DNA of 64,000 bases from Geranomyces variabilis (Eukaryota > Chytridiomycota > Chytridiomycetes > Spizellomycetales > Powellomycetaceae): the NCBI GenBank assembly GCA_027603065.1, contig JADGJP010000016.1, forward strand, positions 191,916 through 255,915, read 5' to 3'. How positions within the stretch are numbered: position 1 is the first letter of the stretch; each line of letters opens with the position of its first letter. The position numbers and the translations under genes are program-made. Of the stretch, positions 1 through 10,161 are shown piece by piece. The notes beneath the pieces were generated by a model, which saw only the letters and a program-made list of their open reading frames with translations, was not told the DNA's origin and searched no databases.

Positions 1-2760
1 TCATGATGTTCCTGCGTCCGGAAAACCTTGGCACTTGGTAGGATCACATCCTTTTGAGGAAACATCATCAGAGGCGACGCTTGAGCGTCCTCGTCGTGCG
101 CATCGAAAGCCATGTCCGGGATTTCACAAAAGCTTTGTTCAGGATGTCTCGCCAGACGTGCGATGATAAGAGACGCAGACGCGGCGGGGTCTTCGTCCAT
201 TTCTGCGTCCGAGTTGGCGGGCGGTAAGCCCGCGTTTTCATCCACAATGTCGTCCACGCGTAACCCCGGTTGTAAGTCATGATTGGTCTCGGCTAGGATC
301 TGCTTGACTTTTCGCACCAGATGAGCTGTCGGGCCTTCACCCTGGGGCGGAATTTCCATATGGCTGGCTATAGTCTCGGTGGTGGGTAAAGCATCTTCGT
401 CGTGGCCTTTCACTTCCTCGTGAGCAAAGTCCTCATCCTCAACTTGTGCAAGGTCGACTTTGCACACGACTTCATCTTCTTCACCAAGACCAATTTGAGA
501 AAAAAATGGGCGATAGTTTGAGCCCGTGTCGGGAGGCAGCTGCTCAAATCGCTCGATTTCGGTCCGATTGACTCGGCAGAGAGCGGCTTCCAGGTCAGCG
601 GCTCCGAGGGTAAGCGCAGAAGCCGCCGCCGCGACGGGAGCGTGGTCCTGCGGACGTGCATTGGCAGCCACAGAAACCTCAATTATGGTAGTATTCGTTG
701 CGGCGTCGCATCGCGCTGGCGGTTCCGGAGGGGGAGCGGGCGGTGCACCGCGTTGCTGCGCTGCGACTACTGGTGGTGCTGTCGCTTCTGCGGCCGGTGC
801 TATAGCAGCTTGATTGCCGTACATCTGCCACCGGATCATGTCCATTTGCTGCTGCAGCAGTGCGAGGTAAAGCTCAGGTGTGGTGGGTACCAAGGCGGGA
901 ATGTCTGATTTCGCGAGGGGAGGGGATCTTTGCTCAGCGAGCGGTGGAGGCTCCTCAGGAGCGGGCTCGCATGGCATTTTCTCCACTTCGGGCTTCGTCC
1001 GTTCAGGTTCTTCCTTCTGTTCTTCTATCGCAGAACCGTCAGGATGTGAGCCAGCTCCATTTACGGGTACTTCAACCTGATCCGGCAGCGGTGTTTTGGC
1101 CGGTAGAGACAGTTCTATGGAAGGTGGTGTCCGCTCGAGACCTATTACGCCCATCACCAACTCGATCGCGTCGCATAGTGGACTTTCGTCTCTGATCGCC
1201 TTCCGCCTCAGATCATCAAACCTGAGCGGCCCACCAGCATTCAGATTCTGCCAGGCGCCAGAGTCGCCCGGAGGTGTCCCTTCCATCGAAAAGACTGCCA
1301 CAATCTCCTTCCCGACCTCATACGCGCATTCGTAAAAGTCCATGCTTGGTTTCCCATCCTCTTGCGCGCAGGTTGCAAGTACAGCCAGCATGGTGTTCTT
1401 GCCCGTTTCCAGCTTTCGAATTGTTGTTCCGTTCGAGATGAAACGGGCGCATGCATCACGAATGCTTGTACTTCGGATAGACAAATCTGCACCGCCGGTG
1501 GCCCAGATGCCAACTAATGGCACGCGACATACGTCAGGGTCCGTTGCCAGGAGGGGTAGTAACTGCCGAGCCTGATCTATGGCTACGAATCCAAAGTTTG
1601 ATTGGCGGTCCGCTCGAGGGCGCTTCAACTCGAGCGCAGCTGCAGACGGAACCACTCGAAGAGGATGAATTGGCGACATAATCATTTTGATGTCTGGAAT
1701 AATGTTTGTGAACCGCATCCCGTTGATGCGGAACTCATCATTATAGGTCACGGTTATCCATGCAGGAGTCTGTGACGGCGTTGCCACATCCCGGACATGC
1801 ATTTTGAACGCTTCCAAAAAGTACGCGTAACGGGCTGCATCTCGATTTATCTGCTCGTTTGCGAGAACTCGTATGATTGGTAAGACGACATCAGCTTTGG
1901 CCACAAACGTAGGCTCGAGCCCGCCAACCGCACCATCACCAACGCGCTTCCCAGGATCATAACGGTCAAGCACCAAGAACCGTTGCTCGTGCTGTAGATG
2001 GTCGCTTGCTCTAGCAAGCCGGATGTCCAGTGGAGCGGACCGGCCGATGAAAAATCCGAGAAGCGTGACGCCTGGAAGCGGAGTGCTCCCAGGAAAGCCT
2101 GGGCCTGCGGTGGCCGCCAGCAAAGCGCGAATGGCCTGCGGCTGGACAAGAACGGAGTGCGGACATACGGTATCAGGGTTCAAAGCATGTGGCGGGCCAA
2201 TCGGAGTGTTGTCCCTGCATTTTCGTCCCGCGCAGTGAGTTGGTGAGCGCTGGTCCCCTTTCCCGCAACACTCCAACCTACCACAGGTAGTATTTTGCCG
2301 CGGCAGGAGGCGTATACCGGTAAGGTTGGAGCAAGACGCCAGTCGCAGAGTGCTTTTCTCTGGAGGTTGCTCGCAGCGGCCGCTCTTCCTTCGCAGCGTT
2401 CCTCACGCTTCTCAGCGGCGCATTTTCGGACCGCCCTCTCTCGCGCCCCACGCGTGCACTGTCGCTTTGAGTGTTACGCGTTCCTCGCGTATCTGTGGCC
2501 ACCACTGCTTTCGCAACATTCACATGGGGCGCGCGGAACTCCACCCTGACTCTGCCGTTCCCCACCGCATGAGTGTCTGCATACGAGCGAAAGACGTGAA
2601 GTTGTGTGGCATGCGACTGCAGCTGAGAAGATATCGGAGCCAACTCAAGGTCGGCAGCATGCAAGGCGCTGGACGGACGAGAACAGATTCTGGACGAGCG
2701 CACGGGAAGCGAACTGGGGCGGACGGGTAGGCGCTGGGACTGATATGCGCCAGCGGTCAT
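1..2760 (-). CDS. STIL: STIL/Ana2/SAS-5-like centriole duplication factor (3' end outside window)
   Basis: STIL recruits SAS-6 to Plk4 and starts procentriole assembly at centrioles and basal bodies. I read two exons, 2760..2282 and 2214..<1, with an intron at 2281..2215 (GTAGGT...TGCAG). The splice joins YYLW to DNTPIG, like the ALWNPTPTG stretch of animal STIL. The open frame then gives FLVLDRYDPGKRV (compare VDRFDPGRE), LLPLLATDPDVCRVPLVGIW (compare LLLLESDPKVYSLPLVGIW) and a following FYEC, all hallmarks of the STIL N-terminal domain (about residues 155-480). At about residues 604-630 lies TPELYLALLQQQMDMIRWQM, a STAN-like SAS-6-binding helix. A Pro/Glu-rich linker and an acidic tail follow. 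The frame stays open to the left edge, so the C-terminus is missing. Start: the first in-frame ATG, at 2760; the open frame extends further upstream. It is divergent from GRP94 with 187 bp between the ATGs. The family call is from memory and strong; the exact start is less sure. Confidence 0.87.
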
Positions 2761-2947
2761 CGGGGAGGCCAGCAGGCCGAGCGAGTGTCCAACAAAAGAA
2801 AGCGTGCCAGCGCAGCAACTGCCAGCGCACGCGTCTTTCCATTTTTGGGCAGCAGTCAAAAGTCCCCCGTCTTGCCTCGGTGCATCGCTCTACGTACGTA
2901 TCTCAACTCCATCTTCCGCTTCTCGCTTCCCAGCGCACGCCGCAACG

Positions 2948-5676
2948 ATGCTTCTTCATCGCCAGCTACTAGTAGCCTGCTTTGCCTTTCTCTTCGCCTT
3001 GACGGTCGCAGTCTCGGGCGCCGCCGCAAAATCAAGCGATGCTGCTGATCTCTCATCGGCTGCCACCGCCGCCAAGGCCGCCTCTACCGGCACCGGCAAC
3101 CTACCCACGCCGCCGGGCCTCTCGTTTTTGACGGAGGACCTGGAGGACAAGGTCCGATCCGCTGGCGAGAGTTTCCAATTCGAGACTGAGGTCAACAAGA
3201 TGATGAAGCTCATCATTAACAGCCTGTACAAAACCAAGGGTGGGGCGAAACTTGGCGAAATGCAGAGCGCCGCATATTAGCATATGCTTATGATTCCCTT
3301 CTTTTCTGCGTTGGATAGATATCTTTTTGCGCGAGTTGATCTCGGTACAGCATGTGGTGTCGCACTTGCGACCATTTACTGCGCAGCGCTTCACCTGCCT
3401 TTGTGGTGCTAATACATTTCTATGTAGAACGCGTCTGATGCGCTCGACAAGATCCGATTCCGTGCCTTGACCGACAAGAAGGCGCTTGGCGACACTCCTG
3501 ACCTCAAGATTACACTCGTTGCCGACAAGGAGCGCAACACGTTAACCATTACCGACTCGGGCGTTGGCATGACCTTCAAGGAGCTCAAGAGCAATCTTGG
3601 AACCATTGCAAAGTCTGGAACCGCCGAATTCTTGGCGTCTGTGGAGAGCCAGAAGAACAACACCAACCTGATTGGACAGTTTGGTGTTGGATTCTACTCG
3701 GCGTTCCTCGTTGCCGACCGCGTGACGGTCGTGACCAAGAACAATGAGGACAAGCAGTGGATCTGGGAATCGACCTCTGAGAGCAGTAAGTGGGCAGCCG
3801 TGAGCTTGTTGTCCAGAAGTCGAGGCTTCGGAACGTTCTAAATTTTGTTTTGCAACCTCCAGACTTCCGCATTATTGAAGACCCTCGCGGCAACACTCTC
3901 GGCCGTGGCACGCAGATCGTTCTGCACCTGAAGGCAGACGCGCTGGAGTATCTTGAAGAAAACAGGCTCCGTGAGCTGGTTCACCGCCACTCTGAATTCG
4001 TCAGCTTCCCTATCTACCTCTGGGCAACCAAGACCGAGTCCGAGGAGGTCCCGATCGAAGAAGAGGAGCCGACCACTCCCGCCGACGAGGAAAACGAAGA
4101 CATCGAAGACATCACCGACAAAGCTGACGCGAACGCCGCGCCAAAGACCAAAACGGTGACCAGGACAGTCACTGACTGGGAGTTGACCAACCAGCAAAAG
4201 CCCATCTGGACGCGTCGCGCAAAGGACATTACCGAGCGCGAATACAACGAGTTTTACATTTCTTTCACCAAGGACTACCAAGACCCGCTCACGTACAACC
4301 ATTTCCGCGCCGAGGGCGAAGTCGAGTTCAACTCGATCTTGTACATCCCCAAGCGGCCCTCGCAGAGCTTCCTCCAGCCCGGCGATGACTGGTCCAAGAA
4401 CGTTAGGCTGTTTGTGCGCCGCGTCTTTATTACGGACGACCTGGCTGGTTTCCTTCCTCGCTGGTTGTCGTTCCTCAAGGGTCTTGTAGACTCGGACGAC
4501 CTACCGCTGAATGTGTCGCGCGAAACTCTCCAGCAGCACTCTATCATCAAGGTCATCAAGAAACGCGTCATCGCCAAGGCGATCGACATGTTGCGGTCGC
4601 TCGCGAGCAAGGACGAGAAAAAGTACCTCGAGTTCTGGGAACAGTATGGCGCCGCAATCAAGCTCGGCGTGATCGAAGACCAGGCCAACAGGAAGAAGCT
4701 CGTCAAGCTGCTCCGTTTCCGATCTTCGAACGGCGATGGCAAATCCTTCACCAGCCTCGACGACTACGTTTCGCGCATGCGTAAAGGCCAGCCGCAAATT
4801 TACTTTATCTCTGGCGAAAACATCGAGACGATGGGATCCTCGCCGTTTGTCGAGAAGCTGATTGCGCGCGGATACGAGGTGCTGTACTTTGGTGAAGCGA
4901 TTGACGAGTACCTCGTCAACGTCCTTGTCGAGCACGACGGTAAGCGGCTCCAGCATGTTGGCAAATCGGGCGTCAAGTATGGCGATGAGGACGAGGCGGC
5001 CAAGACGGCGCTGGCGGATGCCGAGACGAAATTCGAGCCGCTGCGTGACTACTTGCGCACGCGCCTTGGCGAGTGGGTCGACACGGTGCGCGTCTCGTAT
5101 CAGTTGACGACTAGCCCGTGCGCGGTACTTGCGGGTGAACACGGTGTCAGCGGTGCGATGGAGCGGATGCTCCAGCAGCAGGCCGCAGCCAACAAGGACG
5201 ACTTTAGGGCAAAGATGTACCTCCAGCAAAAGAAGGTGTTTGAGATCAACCCAGTAAGTACACTAGCGTGCGCAGTCTGAGCTCGGCATACGCCGCGGAG
5301 GGAAAGGGTCCTTACACATGCTGACCTGTCATTTTTCACCTTGTAGGACCACCCGCTGATCATTGACATGCTCGAGAAAGTCAAAGCCGGCAAACAAGAT
5401 CTCCTCGACGACTCCGTCTACGTGCTCTTTGAAGCCACATCCATCGCATCGGGCTTTTCGGTCCGCAACGCGAGCGACTTTGCCAAGAAGGTCGAGGCTG
5501 TCGTTCGCGAGCGGCTGGGTGTAGATGCCAAGGCCGAGGCCAAGGTTAACGTTGTGCCCGCCCCGGAAGTCGAAAAGGGCAAGACTGGTGGCGAGAATGA
5601 TGATGATCTTAAGATTGAGATGGAGGACGAGCATGCTGAGGCAGAGGACGAGGTTGATGGACATGATGAGTTGTAG
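2948..5676 (+). CDS. HSP90B1: Endoplasmin / GRP94, ER-lumenal HSP90
   Basis: An ATP-dependent chaperone of the ER lumen. Exons: 2948..3239, 3319..3344 (26 nt), 3428..3785, 3863..5253, 5347..5676, giving 798 aa (animal GRP94 is about 800). It has a hydrophobic signal peptide ([20 protein letters not shown]) and ends in HDEL, an ER-retrieval signal. HSP90 signatures are in order: [20 protein letters not shown] at the ATP pocket, [36 protein letters not shown], an acidic linker rich in [26 protein letters not shown] and [16 protein letters not shown]. The pre-N strand ([18 protein letters not shown]) is typical of GRP94. Dikarya lack this gene, so its presence places the organism outside them. 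The ATG at 2948 is chosen because the signal peptide starts there; an in-frame upstream opening adds only low-complexity residues. Confidence 0.97.
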
Positions 5677-5804
5677 ATAATGTAAAAATATATCAAAGCT
5701 TTGGCCAATCTCGCGACGCCGTGTGGTCAGTCTGGACGTTGAGCAGAACTTTGCATGTTGATCAGATTCAGAAAGGCAGCATCAGAGTTTCTATAGGTTT
5801 CTAT

Positions 5805-6791
5805 CTATCTCAACAGCTTAACAAGCTGGGTGGTGTTGTAGTACGCCAAAACATTGCGATCGTCCGGAGAACCGCAGGCTGACCCATCGACGCAGGTAGT
5901 TGCGGCGCAGTTAAACTGACTCGCCGCAGGCGCGAGGTTCGCGTCTCGGGCGCATCGGCAGGCAAAGCCCGTGTGGTCGTCACTTACGCCGATAGCAAAG
6001 TACGGGAAATCCTTGCATTTGCTCGCGCAGGTAAGGGGCGTTGCAGCGGGATCCGAGATAACCGCAGCAGGCACCTCAGAAGGCGAGCTCTTGACGCACT
6101 TGACCGGCCCAGCAAAGTTGCGGTAAATCGCCGCGACAAGCCCGCGTTCAGAGTCGCCGCAGTAAGATCCATCAACGCATTTCGACGCGGCACAAGCTTC
6201 GTTTGCAACAATGGGGGACACTGCGTCTGCCATGCCTGCGCAACGGCAAACGGCTTCGGGCTCGCCGCGCGGGTTAAGGACGGAGCTTTGTGAAATCACA
6301 AAGTACGGGGACGTGCTGCAGGTCGCGGCGCACGAGAGCGGAGTTACGATGCTGCGAGGCGTGTGAATGGCAGGCAGCGTTCCGCTGCCGCTATCGACGC
6401 ATCTGATGTACGCCGGAAGGTTCTTGTAGTAAGCGAGAACGTGAACGTCGGCAGCATCACCGCATGAAGAAACACCGTCTGCACACTTTGTGACTTTGCA
6501 GGCGGCTGCGGCGATAGGCTTTCCATTGTTGACATCGTCAGCGCAGCGGCACGCCGAGCCCTGATTAATAGTAGCGGTGGCATTCATTTGCGAAATGGCG
6601 TAAAAGGGGGAACTCTTGCATGCAACGGCACAACTTCCGGGCGTTACGCTTGATCCAGAAGCCACAATGACGGGCATCCGATATGTCACGCCGCGGCGAC
6701 ATGAAGCGTGAGGAATGCCCGTTGCGCTCTGAGTAGGCGCGGCGGTCGCGAGGGCGGCGAAAGCGAGGCGCGAGATAAGCTTGACGTGCAT
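5805..6791 (-). CDS. Secreted protein with three WSC-like cysteine repeats
   Basis: Predicted 328 aa with an N-terminal signal peptide (MHVKLISRLAFAALATAAPT); the upstream in-frame part is Pro/Arg-rich, so I start at the ATG at 6791. The mature part holds three repeats of about 90 residues. Each carries a spaced cysteine pattern: Cys early, then C..xC, a (S/D)(P/F)(Y/F)(F/Y)(A/V)I motif, CRCA, C...C(V/A)DG.(S).CG, and a closing (V/A)..Y(K/R/Y)N. This resembles WSC domains, which bind carbohydrate and occur in fungal cell-wall sensors and secreted enzymes. No C-terminal membrane segment or GPI signal is evident, so it is probably secreted or wall-associated. No intron is needed. The repeats look like an internal triplication. 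The function beyond glycan binding is unknown. Confidence 0.75.
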   Translation of the reverse strand: MHVKLISRLAFAALATAAPTQSATGIPHASCRRGVTYRMPVIVASGSSVTPGSCAVACKSSPFYAISQMNATATINQGSACRCADDVNNGKPIAAAACKVTKCADGVSSCGDAADVHVLAYYKNLPAYIRCVDSGSGTLPAIHTPRSIVTPLSCAATCSTSPYFVISQSSVLNPRGEPEAVCRCAGMADAVSPIVANEACAASKCVDGSYCGDSERGLVAAIYRNFAGPVKCVKSSPSEVPAAVISDPAATPLTCASKCKDFPYFAIGVSDDHTGFACRCARDANLAPAASQFNCAATTCVDGSACGSPDDRNVLAYYNTTQLVKLLR

Positions 6792-7188
6792 TGTCGAGAG
6801 ACGGTTGGGCGCAGGCGACGGGGGCCACGGCGGTGGGCCATCGCTTTGTAGAAAAGGCGGCGCCGGCGAGCCTCGGACGCCGTGTCGGACGCCCACCTTT
6901 GTCGTGCACGGCGGGCGTTCTTCGTTGCGCGCAAGCAACGCGTCAAATGACTATCTATTAGCCTTTTTTGGTAAATTAAGGCTGTGCTCCTGGGGAATGT
7001 ACAGTACGGTATACATAGCGAGCGGTGTTACAGTTATCTCTATATAGTGCTCTACATAAATATATGTGTTTATACGCCAAAATCGACCACTCGAGCTGAA
7101 GCCAGCAGCGCTCGTGTCGACAAAGATGGAAACATAGGAACCTGGCCTTGAATCGAAAGGATTGGTCGCGCGTGCGGGATCCTTTTCT
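6792..7188. other. Intergenic stretch between the WSC-like gene and MscL
   Basis: About 400 bp with AT-rich patches around 6950-7080. It must hold the promoter of the WSC-like gene (start 6791, minus strand) and the 3' end of MscL (stop at 7189-7191). I see no RNA gene or repeat. Confidence 0.6.
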
Positions 7189-8313
7189 TTACACGCCCTT
7201 TTTGCCGCCCTTCACAAAGGGCAAAGCGTTCGGCAGAACCTTGAGAAAGGGGAAGCCGTTCGAAGAGTCGGCTGCCACCGACTCAGGAACCGGTGTGTCC
7301 TCGATATGCAATTGCGACGTGCATTCCGGACAGCGCGACGCTTTGAGCGGGATGTCGCGAAAGCAAAAAGTACATGGTTTCGTGGTTACTGGCTTGGGAG
7401 CTGGTCGTCTCGCTGCAGTGTATACTTAAAGAACGCAAATAAAAGGGAGTCAGCCATCTGATACAAATGACCCTTCTCTCGCATTTTTTGTGAGGCGTAC
7501 TTTTGACGAGGAAGAAGATGATGGCAGAAATAATGAGAAAGTTGATAATCGTAGACAGGAATTTTCCCCCTGAAAGAAAATCATTGACGGCGCGAGTTAG
7601 CATCAAAACGAAGCGATCACTTTCAATGTGTAAAGTCAACTCGCACTCACAATTAAACGTCAAGGCCCCTGCCTTCTGCGCTTCTGCGACAGTGCCCCAG
7701 TTTAGCAGCCTTTCTTGGTCGCAATTTTCCACAAACTTGTTCTTCGCATAATCGGTCGCGTTTGGAAGATTGGGCTGGCACCTCAAAACAATGTAGTTGT
7801 TTTCCATGTTGCTTTGCATGCCAAGCGAGATGATTGGTGTGATAATGTCGGTAACGATCGATGTCACGATCGAGGTAAAAGCAGCGCCTAGCAAGAAATG
7901 CGCGATAAACTTTCGAGTTGCCCAGCGCTCTCAACTCGATTGCTAACAGTGCTACCCACCCATTATTACTCCCACCGCAAGGTCGACCACATTTCCCCTG
8001 TTTTTTTTTGAAGAATCAGCTTCGTCCGTCGCCGTGCCTCCGACCCCCTTCTTATCACTTGCCTGTTTAAAAACCGCTTAAAGTCTTCGACCACGCTGCC
8101 AGCAACCTTGAAGCTCTTCCCAATTCCGTTCGCGGCATTATTGGTCATAGCGCCGGCCAAGCGTGCGGCAGCCGCAGGCGTTCCGGTGCGGGTTTTGGAT
8201 TTTGGAGGCTGCCCTTGTCCTTCTATCTCGTGTTGCGCTTCGAGATCGTGGTGCTTGGCAGTCGTGGCCATTTCGTGATACTCGTTGTCGTCCTTGGAGT
8301 GACTGCGTTCCAT
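7189..8313 (-). CDS. mscL: Large-conductance mechanosensitive channel MscL with zinc-ribbon tail
   Basis: MscL opens under membrane tension and releases solutes during hypo-osmotic shock. Exons: 8313..8063, 7997..7960, 7887..7651, 7569..7501, 7412..7189, giving 272 aa. After splicing the core reads FKRFLNRGNVVDLAVGVIMG then AAFTSIVTSIVTDIITP, which is the conserved MscL TM1. A longer loop with N-glycosylation sequons follows, then GALTFNWGKFLSTIINFLII (TM2) and a basic end. The tail contains PCTFCFRDIPLKASRCPECT, two CxxC pairs, a zinc-ribbon seen in some bacterial MscL proteins. The first intron has a GC donor in a strong context (ACAG|GCAAGT). The N-terminal 75 residues or so are polar and poorly conserved; ATGs at 8421 and 8466 would extend it. 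Bacterial origin is likely by family distribution (inference); five exons show it is now a resident gene. Confidence 0.93.
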
Positions 8314-8580
8314 GCTTTCGTTGCAAATTGGGAGGTAATGGGGTTGCGGGAAGTGCAATGGGCGAGGCCAAAGACGGGAGCCAGCAAGCGGACGGTCACG
8401 GTGACACGGTGTCGCGTTCATTTGCCGCGCCACACACGCCACAGACGCCGTGCGCAGCAACAACATGAAAGCGCTGTCCGGACATTTCTGTCAGCCGGCC
8501 CTCCTTCCTTCCCTTCCCCGCTTTCTTTCTCCTCGTCTTCAAACTCAGCACAGCATAAACTCAGCACAGCATCGGCAAAT

Positions 8581-9520
8581 TTATTCGCGGTTTGACAGCC
8601 GGGCAAAGCATCTTATGGCATTCGCAGTGGTCATTTTTGCGGCTTCCTCAACCGTGATGCCTTTAATCTTGGCCTATCCGGGAGCCGAACAGATTCAGTG
8701 AATTGAATAATGACTTGAGTGGCATATGCAGCTGTCATACCAGTTCTTCACAAGCTATTCGCACATTCATGGGCATATTTGCAACTCCGCTTACAGGGCC
8801 AAGGGCCGGCGAGTCGGTCTCGAGAACAAGATGGTCGAGCGGGACAGCCTGAGCATTCAATCCAGTCAATCAGAAACCGGCTATAGGGGACCCTCGGCCG
8901 CGGCACGCCTCCTCGCTTACCCTGGCCAGCTTGCGCAAATGCTCGCTCCGGACAATACTCGGCGCAACCGAAAAAAAGAACCCATTTTGCACACCTTTCA
9001 TAGCGTGCACTACTTTGCCATCAAATGCGTGCAACAGGCCACCAACGCCGGCCTCGACCATCGCAGCGATTGCATAGTGTCCCGCCTGACGCGAATGGAC
9101 ATTCACTGGAAGTCCTAAAGACGCTGCTAGACGCGCCTGCGTGAGAAACACCTCGCGCTGAACTGTCTTTTCCTCATCGCGTGTCTCAAGCGATGTGGAG
9201 AGTACATGAGGCGAAAAATCAAGCCCGACCTCGCCAACCGCTACGATGCGTTCAGCGTTGTCAGAAATCAGCGTCAAAACAGCAGGCAGATCCGCAAGCG
9301 TGACGGATTTGCCCGTGGCTGGCTGCACGGGATGTAATCCAACGCAAGGGCGAAGAATCGGGTGGGTGGTTGCTAGTTCAAGCACTTGTGCGCAGTCGGT
9401 TAGCGACTCGGAGACGTTGAGGATTGCAGAGACGCCGGCGGCGCGGGCATCGGCGATGGTGGTGTGCAGAAAAGGGAAGTTGGCGGACTGAAGGTGAGCG
9501 TGGCAGTCGATGAGCTCCAT
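8581..9520 (-). CDS. TatD-family metal-dependent DNase/hydrolase
   Basis: TatD enzymes are TIM-barrel metal-dependent nucleases linked to DNA degradation and repair. Exons: 9520..8921, 8848..8741, 8673..8581, giving 266 aa, normal for the family. Metal-site motifs occur in order: DCHAHL at the N-terminus, a histidine in CVGLHPVQ, AVGEVGLDF (Glu), NVHSRQAGH, LLHAFDG and, in exon 2, LETDSPALGPV. Introns at 8849..8920 and 8674..8740 are GT-AG; splicing restores NVRIACEELAKIKGITVEE, the usual TatD C-terminal helix. The start at 9520 places the first metal motif at residue 5, as expected. It lies head to head with the U1 RNA gene. Confidence 0.94.
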
Positions 9521-10011
9521 CGCACGCGTGTGCGCGCAGCAGAGCTTTCTTCACAGATCGTAAGTCAGATTCTTGCAAATACGTTAAAATAATCTTCCAC
9601 GGACTTGACAGCAACCGCCTTTGCTCCCCGCGCAAAAAGCATGTTCTACACAGTTGCGCTTGCATAGTAGGCAACAGATATCAATCAAGTACGGCCGCTA
9701 GCAGCAAAAGGTCATTATACGTCAAAACCGTCAAAGACGGTCCGAGAGTCACGTGCGGTAGGATTCCGATGGACTGCGAGCCCCTCCCTACCGGTATTCA
9801 AGAACTGCGCGTATCGAACTGCGCACCGCGATTAAATTCAGCTGGGCGATGATCGGTGTCCCTGGGGGCCTGCGCCTCGTATCCAGCGAGACCAGCTGAT
9901 GGCGCCACCCGGGCCACGGCTTGTGTCTGCGCAGTTTTTTCCCTTTCCACTCGCGACTCCCGAGATTTCCTATAAAAGGCGGCCTCCCCCAGTCCCCTCG
10001 GTCGTTTCTTC
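9521..10011. other. Shared upstream region of TatD and the U1 RNA gene
   Basis: About 490 bp between two outward-facing genes. A CACGTG hexamer lies near 9751 (GAGTCACGTGCGG). A TATA-like box at 9971 belongs to the U1 gene. I see no convincing reading frame. Confidence 0.5.
9971..9978 (+). promoter_or_regulatory. TATA-like box upstream of U1 snRNA
   Basis: TATAAAAG lies about 41 bp upstream of the inferred 5' end of the U1 RNA (10012), a plausible spacing for a TATA box in fungi. The polymerase used was not determined. Confidence 0.5.
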
Positions 10012-10161
10012 ATACTTACCTTTGACAAACTGGTGCTGATCAACAAGGGCACAGTTGATCTTGGTTCGCGGGCATTGCACAAACGTCCTGCGGCCTTGGT
10101 TCAGACGTTCCTTCGGGGACGATCTGGGTCAACAATTTTTGCGTCACGGACTACGGTCCTC
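10012..10161 (+). ncRNA. U1: U1 spliceosomal snRNA
   Basis: The 5' end reads ATACTTACCT, the invariant U1 sequence that pairs with 5' splice sites. Stem-loop I follows (ACTGGTGC at 10029 pairs with GCAC/AGT at 10049-10055) and its loop carries GATCAACAAG, close to the U1-70K site. Stem-loop II (CGCGGG with CCTGCG) presents ATTGCAC at 10074-10080, the core U1A-binding loop. Stem-loop III is CGTTCC-TTCG-GGGACG at 10106-10121. The Sm site AATTTTTG lies at 10134-10141, followed by a closing hairpin GGAC-TACG-GTCC (10148-10159). The order 5' site, SL I-III, Sm site, SL IV and the length of about 150 nt match U1. The 3' end is estimated from the last hairpin. Many introns in this window start GTAAGT or GTGAGT, which agrees with this 5' end. 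Confidence 0.87.

Noticed and set aside
2761-2859. Longer N-terminus of STIL from 2859
   Set aside because: The triplet at 2859 reads TTG on the minus strand, not ATG. The first in-frame ATG is at 2760.
2804-2947. In-frame upstream extension of GRP94
   Set aside because: It would bury the signal peptide and adds low-complexity residues; the first codon at 2804 is best ignored in favour of ATG 2948.
3838-5229. Long minus-strand open frames opposite GRP94
   Set aside because: They are shadows of the strongly biased HSP90 coding frame and carry no motif of their own.
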